From Echinarachnius parma (taxonomy: Eukaryota; Echinodermata; Echinoidea; Clypeasteroida; Echinarachniidae): a stretch of 64,000 bases of DNA. Both the position numbers and the translations under genes were made by a program. The notes under the pieces were generated by a model that did no database searches, was not told where the DNA came from, and saw only the letters and a list, made by a program, of their open reading frames with translations. Where the stretch lies: assembly GCA_037951105.1 (NCBI GenBank), contig JBAMJV010003820.1, forward strand, positions 124,001 to 188,000. Reading direction: 5' to 3'. Position 1 is the first letter of the stretch, and each line of letters starts with the position of its first letter. Positions 21,846 through 34,853 of this stretch are shown here, piece by piece.

Positions 21846-24537
21846 GGGAATGAGTGATGGGAAATATATATATATTTTTTTTGATGGAACATAAACATAA
21901 AGAAAAGTGAGAGAGAGAGAGAGAAGCAAAACAATAAGAAATAAGTAATCAATCACTCAGAAGCACACTCAAAAGCAGCAAATCAAAAACATTAGTGTAA
22001 AAAAAAACAATACAAGAAATATTCAATCTAAAACAGCAGAATAATACTTTAAAGAAGAAGATTAAACTCTAAATTCAAACTAGGTAAGACCTATCCTGTG
22101 ATATATATTACCAAAACATTGCTGCCAACAATTAAACAAAACATGTGAAAAACTCAGCAACAAATCCCAGATTTAAAAAACATATGATCTATCTCCCACC
22201 TTTTTCTGCAAGGCAGTGATAACAAAATTCAAATTAAAACTGGAAATAACCCAGCCCATCCTTAAATGAAAATATTGTTAAAAGAGTGACAAAGAACCAA
22301 TAAAAAAAATCCCATTCCCCTTTCAATTGCAATTTATAAACTGTCTTTGTTTGTTGAGCAAACATAGAGTGCTTTAGAATACAAACACAGCTAAAGCTTG
22401 GAGGCACTTCGGCAAAAATCAATGTCAACATAATGTTGATGGTATGTCAACATTAGGAATATATATATATACACACCCACACATATATATCGTTTATTTC
22501 CAACGCAATTAACTTCCACCTCATATTTTTTGCGAGGTTGGCTTTTCTACTAAAGTAAAGTGGTTATATTTGCTTTCTAAAGCGATGATATTGAAGTTTT
22601 TATGAGGAATAGAAAGGAAAATAGATATGAGAGTTTGACGTTTATGATGGCTTGCGCCCTGCACTAATAGAGCGATGTGTGTGCTCTGTTAGGAACTGCA
22701 AACATTAAACTTAGGAGTGAAATTCTAATTGGAAATATGCCCAAAATGGCAATTCTTCACTTTCTTATGATGGTGTAGTAATAAATTGTCTCACGTACGC
22801 CTCCTTTATTTTGTCTAATAAATGTCCCTTTAAAATAAAAATGTGTATTTTTTCAGTTGGCTGCATTATGTTTTCCAATATTTAGTTAGTGACTACAATG
22901 TTCATGTGGTGATAATGTTTCACATGGGCATTTAATAAGAAATATGATCTTTTAGAAACAATCATCGAGCAGAAAGGCTTGATCAAAAGTAATATAAAAA
23001 AGTATCTTTTTAAATTTGGAGTAATACATACAAATAATATGGACAGTCATATTTTAAAAGGGGTGTGTACTACAGACAGTGAGCAAAGAAGAAATTACTT
23101 CAATGTTTGTTTTCATGAAAATCTTGTCATTTCAGTCTTTCAGAAAGGCGAGTAATATGTTGTCTATAATATGCTATGATGCCTTTATCTGTGTCTTTCT
23201 ACACCCTCAAATAATCCCTACAGTGCACAACAGTTTAACACAAGAGTTGTGTTTATGCATTAATGAAACTGCATTAAAATGATTGTATGTGCAAAAAAGT
23301 ATTGCAGAAAATCCATAAAACTGCACGCACAATTTGGGACAAAAAAGGTTGCATCACCTGATGGTGTTAAGTGCATTAAAATGGATTGGATGCCCCAAAC
23401 CGTGCCAGAAATCCTAAAAACTGCATAAAAATCAACCAATTCAATTGTCTCATCTACACATATGGCGTAAACAGCTAGGGTATGGTAAAAAAGCAAATTA
23501 ATGTGCATTAGCCGCGCCACATAATCATGGTGGCGCATATCATAATGACGCCTTTTGCGCCTCTTTCTCCACCTCTTTCTCCGCCTTTTGGTCAATGTTT
23601 GGAAGCGTTTTCAGAGGAAGGGTAAATATTGGTCTTCCATCGTCCGCTTCAAACGTCCACTTTCACTCCACGTTTTCCCTTCCATGTCTCGGCCTTCGTC
23701 TTCGCCCTCCTTTTTTCTTCCGCCAATAATTTTCTTCCTTTTTGGGGCCAATAATTTTGTCTTCGTTTTTGTGAACATAATTACAAATTTTCCTCTTTCT
23801 CTCTCCTTTTCCTTATTTTTTTCTTTGGCTTTCTCTTTTCCTCTTCCTTTCTAAATTTATCTCCCTCTTATACATAAATAATGAAATATACATTAAATTA
23901 CCTACTATAATTTGCAATCCCCATAGAGTTAATACAGGGTCTACCAGGTAAATATATGACTATAATAGTGAACATTAAGTTTAATGTTATATGTTGTATA
24001 ATGTTATGACACATTCAGAAAATACCTTCAAAATCTTATTTGTAATATTTTATGCACACCAAATCCTTCTTGAAAACAGAAATACCAATTTGCTATAATA
24101 TGCATTATCCTTAGACCCCAGTCAGAGTATTTCGGCGGGCAATGCCCATGAACAGTTTAATGCAGAATTGAATCACCATCTCTGGTAAAGAGAAGTCAAT
24201 GGTTGTAAACCACTAAACCACAGCCACTTTCTAGTATTGACAAAGCTGTCCTGATACTTGAAGAGGTATCGCTATAGAGCAAAGAATCAATGTTCAAAAA
24301 GTCAACACCTAAATCTACAAAGCCCAAGAATACACCTTGACAAATCTTGTAAGACAACTTTTGTTTTTGTAATCACTATTTACTAGCAAAGTCATATGGT
24401 TTTATTAAAAGTGACCTTCAAAAGATGGTTCGATACATTTCATACACTTTTCCTTTTTAATGTAATGAAGAAGTGATATTCAAATAGCCTAGCTAATGCA
24501 CTCTCTTAAATGCCCACTTTTATAGAACAGCCACATC

Positions 24538-24914
24538 TTAAAGGGATCTAGTAACTTTGTTGACATGTGCAAAAAGTGATGAATTGTTGATGCAATGTAT
24601 ATTGTTGTTATCTCATATGTCCACAGGGTATTGTGTGAAAATTTCAAGTCAAATGGACATTGTATGGCCAAGTAATGAGCAAAAATGCAAAGTGATATTC
24701 AGTAACTCACTGCACTCACTTTGTACACAGAAGAAAAACTCGCCCGGAGTTTTATACTTCAATCATACATATCTTTGTAACGAAAGGGAAATTTGAAAAA
24801 CCGAAACCTGTCCTGTGATTTTATTGTTAATACGAATACAACAAGGTATAAGGGAACCGCTAGAATGATAATTTTATTTTGAGGATTTGGACAATGTTAC
24901 TAAGTCCCTTTAAA
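24538..24914 (-). mobile_element. ~380-bp MITE, copy 1 (inverted relative to copies 2 and 3)
   Basis: Ends TTAAAGGGATCTAGTAACTT and CAATGTTACTAAGTCCCTTT. The interior includes TTGTTGACATGTGCAAAAAG and TGGCCAAGTAATGAGCAAAA. No coding capacity. Confidence 0.9.
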
Positions 24915-25309
24915 GAGTAGATTGTTTGTATTCATTCTACTTAAACCAATATTGATTGTACTCGTTACTTGAGGAAGTACAGGAAGACAAGACTTGTTCA
25001 ACTAGACTCACAAATGCCTTCTCTAAAAATGCATTCTTGGGCTTTAACTGCTAGCCTCATCTTAAAAATTGGGAAATTATGATTTTGAATCAATATTCTG
25101 TACTCATACTTGCTATTTAAAGCTGATTAAAAAGATCAGCAAAAGAAGCTTTGTTCAAATAGCCTTGCAAACGCCTTCTCTTAAATGTCTTCTGGGCTTA
25201 TACTAACCACATCTTTGGATGCCCAAGACTACCTTGATGGGCGAGCGATGAATGATGCCCACTCTCATCGAGGTATTTGGGGTTTACAGCGCTACTCAAA
25301 CAGTAGTGG

Positions 25310-25885
25310 GGGCTATTTAGAAGCAAAGCAAGACAAGAATATTAACCCTTCTGGGACGATTTGAATTCAGTATAACACCCACTTTCCATAGTGTCCACGT
25401 AGGCTCATCAAGCTTTCTCTGGCTAGATTCAAATCTGGAGGTTTGGAATAGCTAGGAGATGGCTACGAGGGTCAGTCGGGGGAAGATCAGAAACGATTCA
25501 AACAGAGTGCCAGTTAAGTGATTGGAATGGTGGTAAGAGATAGGTGTTAACTCTCTGAACACTACCAAGTACATCATTTCTGTTAACTGAACAGCTTTGT
25601 CATGGCTTGCACTACTACATACTAAGTGTTTTAACTAAGGGATAAAGCCCATGCTGAATCAGTAATGGGGCGGTTTAGAAACAAAACCGATGTTTAGTAA
25701 CCAGGGATGGTTACAGGGGTTAGGGAAGGATAGATTGGAAATAATTCAAATGAAGTGCCAGCTAAGTGATTGGAATGGTGGCAAGAGGTGGCAAGAGTGT
25801 TTTAACTCTCTGAACACTATGAAGGGTTTAAATGCAAAACCGGATAATACCATTTTTAAAATTCAAGATAATTGCGATTAAACCT
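25310..25885. repeat. ~265-bp diverged duplication
   Basis: AAGTGATTGGAATGGTGG ... TTAACTCTCTGAACACTA with flanking GGGATGGTTACAGGGG-type sequence occurs at about 25440-25570 and again at 25700-25825. Confidence 0.7.
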
Positions 25886-26023
25886 GCTGTAAAACATTGA
25901 AAATAATAAGAAAATGTCCAATACTTTTAATCATATCTTCACAAATATACTTTGAAATGCAATGAATAAGCCAGGTATCATTTTAAAGACAATATTTTGT
26001 GTTACATGATGGTTCCTTTATCC

Positions 26024-26409
26024 TTAAAGGGACTTAGTAACATTGTCCAAATCCTCAAAATAATTTTTTCATTCTAGCGGTTCCCTCATACCTTGTTGTA
26101 TTCGTATTAACAATACAATCATGGGACAGGTTTCGGTTTTTCAAATTTCCCTTTCCTTACAAAGATATGTACAATCGAAGTATTCAGATAAGAAAAACTC
26201 CGGGCGAGTTTTTCTTCTGTGTACAAAGTGAGTGCAGTGAGTTATTGAATATCACTTTGCATTTTCGCTCATTACTTGGCCATGCAATGTCCATTTGACT
26301 TGAAATTTTCACACAATACCCTGTGGACATATGACATAACAATAATATACATTGCATCAACCATTTATTACTTTTTGCACATGTCAACAAAGTTACTAGA
26401 TCCCTTTAA
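26024..26409 (+). mobile_element. ~380-bp MITE, copy 2
   Basis: Reverse orientation of copy 1 with the same ends (TTAAAGGGACTTAGTAACAT ... AAGTTACTAGATCCCTTTAA). Copies 1 and 2 form an inverted pair 1.1 kb apart. Confidence 0.9.
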
Positions 26410-26859
26410 CATTACCAGAATGGTGTTGAACATTTCCTCCCATATGGTCCCTTCACATTGTCATGGTGTGCATGTGTGTGTGTGTGGGAGGGGGGGGGGG
26501 GGGGGGGGGGGAGGGAAGGGGGGAGAGTTCCAACATTTCCAAACTCTCACCTGGGTTACCTGGTGGGGGTTAAGGACAGGAAAATATTTGTTAGACAGGT
26601 GAGATAAAACTGCATAGCTTTCAACTTTTAATCACACATTTCCAAACAGCAAAAGTTCACAACTATACCACCAAGATGCAATAGCTCCCCACTCTCCTCC
26701 CAACAAAACACTTAAAGACTGTCATGCATGGTAATGTAGAGGGCACTGTTCGTAAATGCTACCCTGCAGTTTGCCATTTTGAACTAGGCTAGTTTCCATA
26801 CGCTGCATAACACTGGGCCAGCATTGATTTATGAATACCAACCACATTTAAGTACGAGA

Positions 26860-27180
26860 AAATGACGGAAAAACTAGAAAAGGTGAAGTATCCGTCGGGC
26901 ACAGTGAGAGCAATCTATGATAACAATTAGCAAGGCGTTCACAAGATCGCACTGACCATCTCATGTGTAAATCAAAACCACCTTAAACAAGAAAAATGAC
27001 AGAAAAGGTAGAATAGGTGAACTAGCGAGCAGACACACTGTGTGCAAGGTGTACGCTAGATGGCACTGCACATCTCATGTATAAATCGAAACCACCTCAA
27101 ACAAGAAAATGAGAGAAAAACTAGAAAAGGTGAAATAGCCGTCAGGCACAGTGAGAGCAACCTATGATAACAATTACTCG
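26860..27180. repeat. ~125-bp tandem array, about three units
   Basis: Units share ACCACCTTAAACAAGAAAAA, AGAAAAGGTGAA.TAGC, CAGACACA/GGCACAGTG and CACATCTCATGTATAAATC. Confidence 0.7.
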
Positions 27181-29180
27181 AGCAATTATAAACCAGAGAG
27201 TGGCCCTGCTGGTTATAGAAACTCTCAGGAATTTGAACCGCTTTTGTCAGATCTGCACTTTTTTGTGTTCCCGCAAGGGGGGAAGAGGTTTTGAAGCATT
27301 GCAGCTGCACACGGGATCGCCACTTTTGATGTGTGACAAGTTTATCCAATTTATTTTACTTTATAGTTTTTAATCTCTCTAGATAGTCCCTGCCAACAGA
27401 ACATTTCTCTCAAACTAAAATTTTCAACATGTATATCTTCAACCCATTCAGCACTATTCTCCAAAATAGTCCTGCTCTTTATCTGTTCTCATTCTCCATT
27501 AACCCCTTGCCTATGGCTATATAGATGTTAACCTGGTGGGTCCTGCATTTCTCTATGGGAATTGCGAATTCTAGTAGGGAACCGGTTAAATGAGCCCTTC
27601 CTCTTCAGTTACCCCCACTCCCCCACCGGCCTTCCCTCATTAGCTGTTATTTTCACCAAATTTCCCCCCCCCCCCCCCGCTTGGTGGACTATGTATCTAT
27701 GGGTCTATGGGTATTCCAGAATCTGGAAGGGATTCTGTTAACCCGTTCCCTTCGAGATTCTCAAATTCCCATAGACTTTGTACATAGCACACCTGGTTCC
27801 CGTAAGTAACAGGTTAAATGAGCCCTTCTATTGAGTTTCCCCACTCCCCCACCCTTCCCTCATCAGCTCGTTATTTTTCACCTTGTTTTCTCCCAGTCTG
27901 CTTGGTGTTTTAAGCCTGCCCTTGGAGCTCCATGTAACAACAAGATGGGTGTGATGTTAACCCCGCTTTGTGTTTAGATGGGGATGGGCGATGTACCCCA
28001 CCGCAAAGGGAACGATCCTAGAATCCTCTTTGATGTGGCATTCTCTCTGCGAAAAAGGTAAAGGATTGTTTTCTTTTCCTAAACTCTTCTTTGTCCACAC
28101 CTTTTTGTTAATGTTTTATATTTGTCTTTCTCTGTTCCCTCCTTAATATTGATTTTTTTTTCTTCTTCTTTCTAGCGTCCAGAAGCTAAATATATATCAG
28201 TAATCAAGTATTTTGGGGACCAGTCCTAATACACTGCTCAAAAGTAGCATAGGTCCACTGGCCCCCAGGGCCACTAAAAATTAGCTCCGGGCCACCAAAT
28301 TTCATTGATCCTAAATTCTACTGGCCCTTTCGGGCAATCAAATTTAACAGAAATTGTTATGTTTTTCTTTGTATGGGCTACCAGATTTAGGTTACGGGCT
28401 ATTCAAAGTTGAACAATCTTGTTTTTACTTGCCCGACTGGGCACCAAGGCAAAAAGGTTAATTTCTAGCATTGCCTAGGCTAATAGGTTTAAAGATTGTC
28501 AAGCGTGGGGATGCTACGCAACGGATCTCCATTTTGAACTAGGCTAAGTTTGTTTGCAATGCCTAATACTGAGCCATTGTGTAGTACGCACCGTGCAACA
28601 GGGCGTTCGCAAGGTGGCACCACGCATCTGTGTTATATAATAATAATAATACATAATAATACATAATATTTATATAGCGCTTCGTACTGATGTTTCTAAG
28701 CACATTACAAACGAATCCAAACTACCTTTAAAACTGAAATTCTGAATGAATATCATGTGGTCTGAAATGTATGAAAATATTATAGGTTGCTAGACATCAT
28801 TTTCACCTAATTTTCCCTGTCTGCTTGCATGGTTAAGCCAGCCCTCAGAGAGAGATCTAACAACAAGCCGGGTGTGATCTTAACCCCGCTTTGTGTTTAG
28901 ATGGGGACAGGGCACTACCTAGCCACTTCAAACGGTTCGGCTGCAAAGTAAATGCTCCAAGGAATGGTTCGTCAATGATACAGAAATCTAAACGAAAGGT
29001 GAAAGAATGAATTATTTTGTCTCTTTCTTTCTTTTTCTATTTAGGCGGGGGTGGCCCCAGACTCGATTCATACTTGCGGCAAAAAGAGAAAAGCAACAAA
29101 ATGGGTTTGATACAGTTACCATCATTCTCTAGGCTGAAAGAATTTTCTTTTCCAGGCCCATTTTCTATTTTTCCCTTTTC

Positions 29181-29562
29181 CTTTGGACTTAGTAACATTG
29201 TCCAAATCCTCAAAATCCAGTTGGAGTTCTAGCGGTTCCCTCATACCTTGTTATATTCGTATTAACAATAAAAGCATGGGACAGGTTTTGGTTTTTCAAA
29301 TTTCCATTTCGTTAAAAAGATATTTACGACTGAAGTGTTCAGATGTTAAATTATCCACTGGACCATGAAAACTGTGTACAAAGTGAATGCAATAAGTTAG
29401 TGAATATCACTTTGCATTTTTGCTCATTACTCGGCCATATAACTTCCATTTAACTTGAAATTTTCACACAACACCCAGTGGACATATCAGATAACAATAT
29501 ACATTGTAACAACCACTCATCATTATTTTGAACATGTCAACAAAGTTACTAGATCCCTTTAA
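29181..29562 (+). mobile_element. ~380-bp MITE, copy 3
   Basis: Same orientation as copy 2 but more diverged. The GACTTAGTAACATTGTCCAA end lacks the outer TTAAAGG; the other end (AAAGTTACTAGATCCCTTTA) is intact. Confidence 0.85.
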
Positions 29563-29929
29563 TGGTTTAGCATACAAAAGGTAGGTCTCAAAATCTCCTG
29601 TGATCTGTCCAAAAGGTACAATTTGTCTTCTTCTTCTTCTCGTTTTCCATGTCTCTCCTCCACTTATTTTGGTTTCTTTTTGATCTTGCCTTCTAGACCC
29701 AGCAGTGAAATATCTTCATGACCAAGACTTCTTTTTTATTTTTTATAAAAGAATAACAAAATATCCCTTTCATTTTCGACTCTCTCAATCATCACTTTTA
29801 TTTTTCCCGTTATCTTCCACTTTAATATTTCCCCCTTTTCCTTTGAACTTTTATTCTTCCTCTTTATCCCCTTTTTCCATCTTTTTAAATTAACCCTTGT
29901 TTTCTTTATTCCTTCCTTTCAGCATTCTC

Positions 29930-30440
29930 TTTCTTTCTTTATCAATCTCTTACACTCACTCACTCTTGCTTGCAGTACATATCTCCCTTGATGGTGAGAA
30001 ATTGAACTTTGCTATTCAATGAAATTGAAATTAATTTTGAATTATCCCTTTTCTTCTTTATGCATACCTTTCACCATTATTCTCTTTCTATCTTCATCTA
30101 TAGCTTTCACTACCTCTTCTTCTTCTTCTTCTTCTTCTTCTTCGGGTTAATCTGCCTCCTTCAATCCTGAAGATTCTTGCAGATACCTCACTCTTGCTTG
30201 CAATATATCTCCCTTTACTCTCTCATTTATGTTGATGGCAAATAAATGAACTTTGCTATTGAAATTCATTGTTGAGTTATCCCTTTTCGTCTTTATGCAT
30301 ACCCTTCACCATTCTCTTCCTATCTTCATTCATTTCTTTCTTTCACTCACTCACTTGCGCTGGCTATATATCTCTTTGTAGTAGTTTTTTTCTGTCATGT
30401 TGATGGTGAGAATTTGAACTTTGCTACATTCGCAGGTAAG
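29930..30440. repeat. ~180-bp tandem array, about three units, with (TTC)n
   Basis: CACTCTTGCTTGCA.TA, TATCTCCCTT, TTGATGGTGAGAA and TTTGAACTTTGCTA repeat, with TTTATGCATACCTTTCACCA in between. A pure TTC run is at about 30115-30143. Confidence 0.75.
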
Positions 30441-31004
30441 GATTAGGAATGTGGAATCCAAACAAGAGGCGCAGCAGACATAACATACCTCTCTAGACTC
30501 TAACCTTTTGTATGTAGATCGTTTCAACAGTAGAATATTACTGGAGGGTTTAACCCTCCTGTGCCCCAAATCAGAAGATTAAATACTAAGATAAGCTTGC
30601 ATGGTGTCTGCTTGTTTCATATACATGTATGTATTAAAGCCCTACCTCTCTGATCATCAAGGTGTCCGAATGTTTCCTAATGCACGAACAGATTGGATCA
30701 AGACATGCAATGAATGCTGTTTGCTACTAGATTTCAAAATTCCCATATATATTTAATACAGGACCCACCAGGTTCCCATAGGCAACAGGTTTATAATCCA
30801 AATATATTCACGGATAAATATAACTAGTAACATATCTATATACAGATTTGTGTCAAGGTGGTTTATATACATGTACAAGAATTGTTGAGGCATCTTTGAT
30901 GAAAGTAATATGGAGTGGCAGCAAGAAATGAGGATCTAACAACAACAAAAAAAAATCACCATTATTATTCCATTGTCTATGACTATAGCTAGTATGGAAG
31001 AGGT

Positions 31005-31345
31005 TAACCCATTGCCTACAGGAACCTGGTGGGCCCTGTATTAACTCTGTGGGGATTGCACAATCTAGTTGGGAACAGGTTAATCCATTGACTACAGGAA
31101 CCTGGTGGGTCCTGTATTAACTCTATGGGGATTGCAACATCTAGTTGGGAACAGGTTAACCCAGTGCCTACAGGAACCTGGTGGGCCCTGTATTAACTCT
31201 ATGGGGACTGCAACATCTAGTTGGGAACAGGTTAACCCATTGACTACGGGAACCTGGTGGGTCCTGTACTAACACTATAGGGACTGCAACATCTAGTAGG
31301 GAACAGGTTAATCCATTGACTATGGGAAGCAGTAGGACCATGTTA
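31005..31345 (-). repeat. tandem array of R1 element, four to five ~78-bp units
   Basis: Head-to-tail units of GTTAACCCATTGCCTACAGG/AACCTGGTGGGCCCTGTATT/AACTCTATGGGGATTGCA then ATCTAGTTGGGAACAG. The unit is the same element that is dispersed singly elsewhere in the window. Confidence 0.9.
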
Positions 31346-31814
31346 TAACTCTACAGGATTTACAGATCCTAGGAATGATGCACTGGATGAATCCGTATCA
31401 AATATCAATCATTTCAGAATCTCTTTTCTACATCTCCATCAATTTTAACTCATATATATGTGCCCTCACAAATTAAACAGAACATTTATATCGTATCTGG
31501 TTTCTCTGAATATAACAAAAGAGTTGCAATTTATCTTTTACAATCAGAGAAATTGCAGAAGACCTTTTGTCTCAAGTTCATTTTTCATGAGTTGATATAA
31601 CTGATGGACCAACCAAAGTACTGCACATGTTTCATTAACTTCTACATTTCTATAAACGGGATGGACAGATGGACGACCCAAAACAAAATGCCTCTGGCCA
31701 CTTTATCGGCATACAAATATTCTAGAAGCTAAGATGAAGATCTTGGCTTGTAAGGGAGATCTCCGAAATGTTCATGAAACAATGAAAGATATACTGTATA
31801 GATATATCACTTTT

Positions 31815-32290
31815 ATATGTTTGTAAGAAATGATGAGAGACATACCAGGAAGATGTGTGTTCTACTTTTTACATTTCACTTTTCCATATTTGCAAGTAAT
31901 ATCGAAGGAACATTTATAGAAAGATGCAGGTATCGATTTCTCCAACATGTACTTTTTTTCCTTCAAATTGCAAGAAATTATAAAAGAAACACTAGCCAGA
32001 TGTGCATTTCACTTTTTACATTTACTTTTCTATATATACAAGAAATTATGAAAGAACATTTATAGAAAGATGCAGGTAACGATTTCTCCATGCATTTTTT
32101 TCATTTTGCAAGTAATTATGAACGGAACACTAGAAAGACGTGTGTTTCACTTTCACAATAACCTTTATAGATTTGCAATGTATTGTGAAAGAACACTAGA
32201 AACATGCTTGTATTATTTTCTCCAATCGCCTCTTTTTAATTTGCAAGAAACTATGAAAGAAACCCTAAAAAAGGCTGTGTGTTTCACTTT
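31815..32290. repeat. tandem array of ~70-75 bp units, about six
   Basis: Each unit has GAAATTATGAAAGAACA, TAGAAAGATG(C/T)(G/A), TTTCTCCA or TTTCACTTT, and TTTGCAAG. Open frames here follow the repeat period and are not taken as genes. Confidence 0.75.
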
Positions 32291-32519
32291 CTTTATCAAC
32301 TCATCTGTATGGTACTTCTTTGGGGAGGGCATGTTCCGCTATTGTTTTCCAGAAAAATTTTCATTACGGAAAAATTGTGATAGCCGCTAGCATTGCAAGA
32401 TGGGAATGGGAAATTATGAAACTGAGAAGGGGGGTAAAAGGAAAGGAACCTTGGGGGGGGGGGGGGGGGGGGTAGCCCAGGGGGGCTGTATTTCCTGCCA
32501 TTAGCACATGATACCCAAC

Positions 32520-32660
32520 ACTGTTACTTCTTCGGGGGTCTCAGCCTGATTAGGTGTCCGTTAATACCGCGCCCGACACGGCCGCTTTTCCTGCGCCGTT
32601 ACCGGGCACCGTCCGAGATTTCCTGATCATGTCGCTGCCAATTTGAAACATGCAAATCAA
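32520..32660. promoter_or_regulatory. candidate non-coding regulatory island
   Basis: A CpG-richer, non-repetitive block (TACCGCGCCCGACACGGCCG then CTTTTCCTGCGCCGTTACCG) in AT-rich intron. It includes a CTGATTAGG homeodomain-like motif and GTTAATA. No coding frame fits. The regulatory call is inference. Confidence 0.3.
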
Positions 32661-33339
32661 CTGAAAAAAGTGGAGAATGAAAAATCTGCACTTATGCTCG
32701 CTCGGATACTTCCTAAAAGTATCTTGCCCTCCAAATCAACACATGCCTATAAGAACATTGTTTCAAGCAAGATTACAGTGTCTGAATCCCGTTATAAGTG
32801 TATTGTGGAACACGTTTTGTCACACATTTGTTGTTGTTTTCAAATGTACATTGCAAAGTTATCAATAAAGAGGCATTGTTTGAACACTGATTCAAACATT
32901 CATGTACAAAAGTTCCTCTGCAAATAAAAGACAAACAACACTATCTATCTACCTTATGCAGATAAATAAGTGTGAGAATGCGGTAACATTAAGGAAAGGA
33001 AAATACGAAGAAAAGAGGTATTTGAGAGAAGAGAAAACAATGAATGTAAATTAAGATCTGAACTAGTATTGAAAACAAGAAATATAAAATAAAGTAAGGC
33101 GGATGGAGTAATGAACAAAATGTGAGGTTGATGGTAAACCGCTTGCAAATGATGCAGAAATAACAAACGTGATTAATACATTATTTTAAAACATTTCAGT
33201 TGTATTTTCTTCCCAGGACCCATACATGACCTCATGTCCAACACATAAACAGGCCATAAAAGGGTGAAGTGCATGGCAAAAGGTCCATAAAACTAACCTC
33301 AAAACATATCAATATCTCAAACCAACAACTACAGAAAAA

Positions 33340-33600
33340 GCTGTAAGTCTATTAGAAGGCGCTAAATAAAGCTCCCAGGTTGCGGTCCCGGGAAAGGCGC
33401 TAATGAGAACAGGGCTATCACGCTGGACCATAATTCTCGGCGCCCGTAACGGGCAGGCGGGGAAATGAGAACAATTTCTGGCAATGTTCTGCATGAGTGG
33501 CTAGGAGGAACAGCTAGGCGACGAACTGGGGACGTTTCTTGTTACTCCACGCGCACTTGACACTGAATTTCCCCCCACGCACAGACTCAAGGTTTTTGAT
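33340..33600. promoter_or_regulatory. candidate non-coding regulatory island
   Basis: A non-repetitive block of balanced composition with paired GGCGCTAAATAAAG and GGCGCTAATGAGAA motifs and TTGCGGTCCCGGGAAAGGCG. The frames present have no recognisable family. Confidence 0.3.
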
Positions 33601-34044
33601 GGGTGCCATTGTACGGTAGGGGGGGAAGTCTCTTCCACCGCATGTCTGAACTTATTGGGGTGTGAATATACTGAATGTTGCCTTATTTCTATAGTTGCTT
33701 GTTGAAAGATGTTCTAAGCGGACAATTATGGGTGTGGGGTTTGGGTAAGGAGGGTAGAGCTATATAGCAGAGCATTCATTAAGACAATAATAATAATAGC
33801 GGTTCTTTATATAGCGCTATTCCCATGAGGATCATAGCGCTTCACACTATTATTATTAGTTACCCCAGTCAACCTGTTCCCCAGGTTGCCTGAGAATCTT
33901 GGTGAAATTGCATCTTAATTACACCAAGAAAATACATGATGACTTGATAAAATTGGAATGATTAATTGCAATTCAAATTTGTATCCCTTAACAAGAGTTA
34001 GACCTAGAAGAAATCAGCTCAGAGTATTTTGCTCCACTCTTTCT

Positions 34045-34127
34045 TAACCCCTTGCCTACGGGAACCGAGTGGGCTATGTACAAAGTCTATGGGAACTTCA
34101 GAATCTTGAAGGGAACAGGTAAATGTG
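34045..34127 (-). repeat. copy of ~80-bp dispersed element (family R1)
   Basis: TTAACCCCTTGCCTACGGGA/ACCGAGTGGGCTATGTACAA/AGTCTATGGGAA ... TTGAAGGGAACAGGTAAA; an almost intact member in reverse orientation. Confidence 0.8.
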
Positions 34128-34814
34128 TAAATATTGCATAAGGAACTGACGCCTTGAAAAACACTGAGGATATCGTGTACTGCTGTTTTAGATGGAGAAT
34201 ATGCGTAAATACCACTTTTTTATGAGGAAACTGTGCAACCATAGCTCAATTATAACCAATTTCCCTTACCCCTTTCCATCAATCGTCACATTAGTTATAC
34301 CGGTAGTTTGTCTAATGGAAATCATCCTAGGATTATCATGCCACCTTTTTCAAATGCTTGTACAGTTTATGCCACAGGTTGAGAAAGAGAAGGGCAGTAT
34401 GTCGCTCCTTATACTACAGAGATAACCATGTTTAAAGTTTGGGAAAATTATCAATTATCATTATGTACGAATTTGGCTTGACATACATGTAGAGCAGGCT
34501 CTGACCTATAATGCATATTAAACTGGTCTAGGGCATGACAAGAGCTTGATATAAGGGGGAACATTTATCAAAATATATCTTTTTCCTACATAAATTATAG
34601 TGGTTAGCAAAACAAAATGCAAGTTTTTAAGCAGTAACACTGCTACTAATTGAATATTCAGATATTCATGAGTAGCAGCACTCATTTAATATTCAATTTT
34701 CTAAACAGTGGTTATACATTTTTCTCTACAAAAAAGTTATTAATGAATTTAGTATTTTGCATATTTAATGAGCATTGCTACCTCATGAATATATGAATAT
34801 TCATGAAAAAAAAT

Positions 34815-34853
<39 letters not shown>

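Noticed and set aside
21564-21956. Proline-rich minus-strand frames running into the KSEP exon
   Set aside because: They are minisatellite translated in C-rich frames. The real exon begins at the ATAG acceptor at 21563, confirmed by phase and by the NGTD-IKSEP junction.
31815-32390. Plus-strand frames of 82 and 106 codons
   Set aside because: Frames follow the ~72-bp array (a multiple of three), which keeps them open; no protein family.
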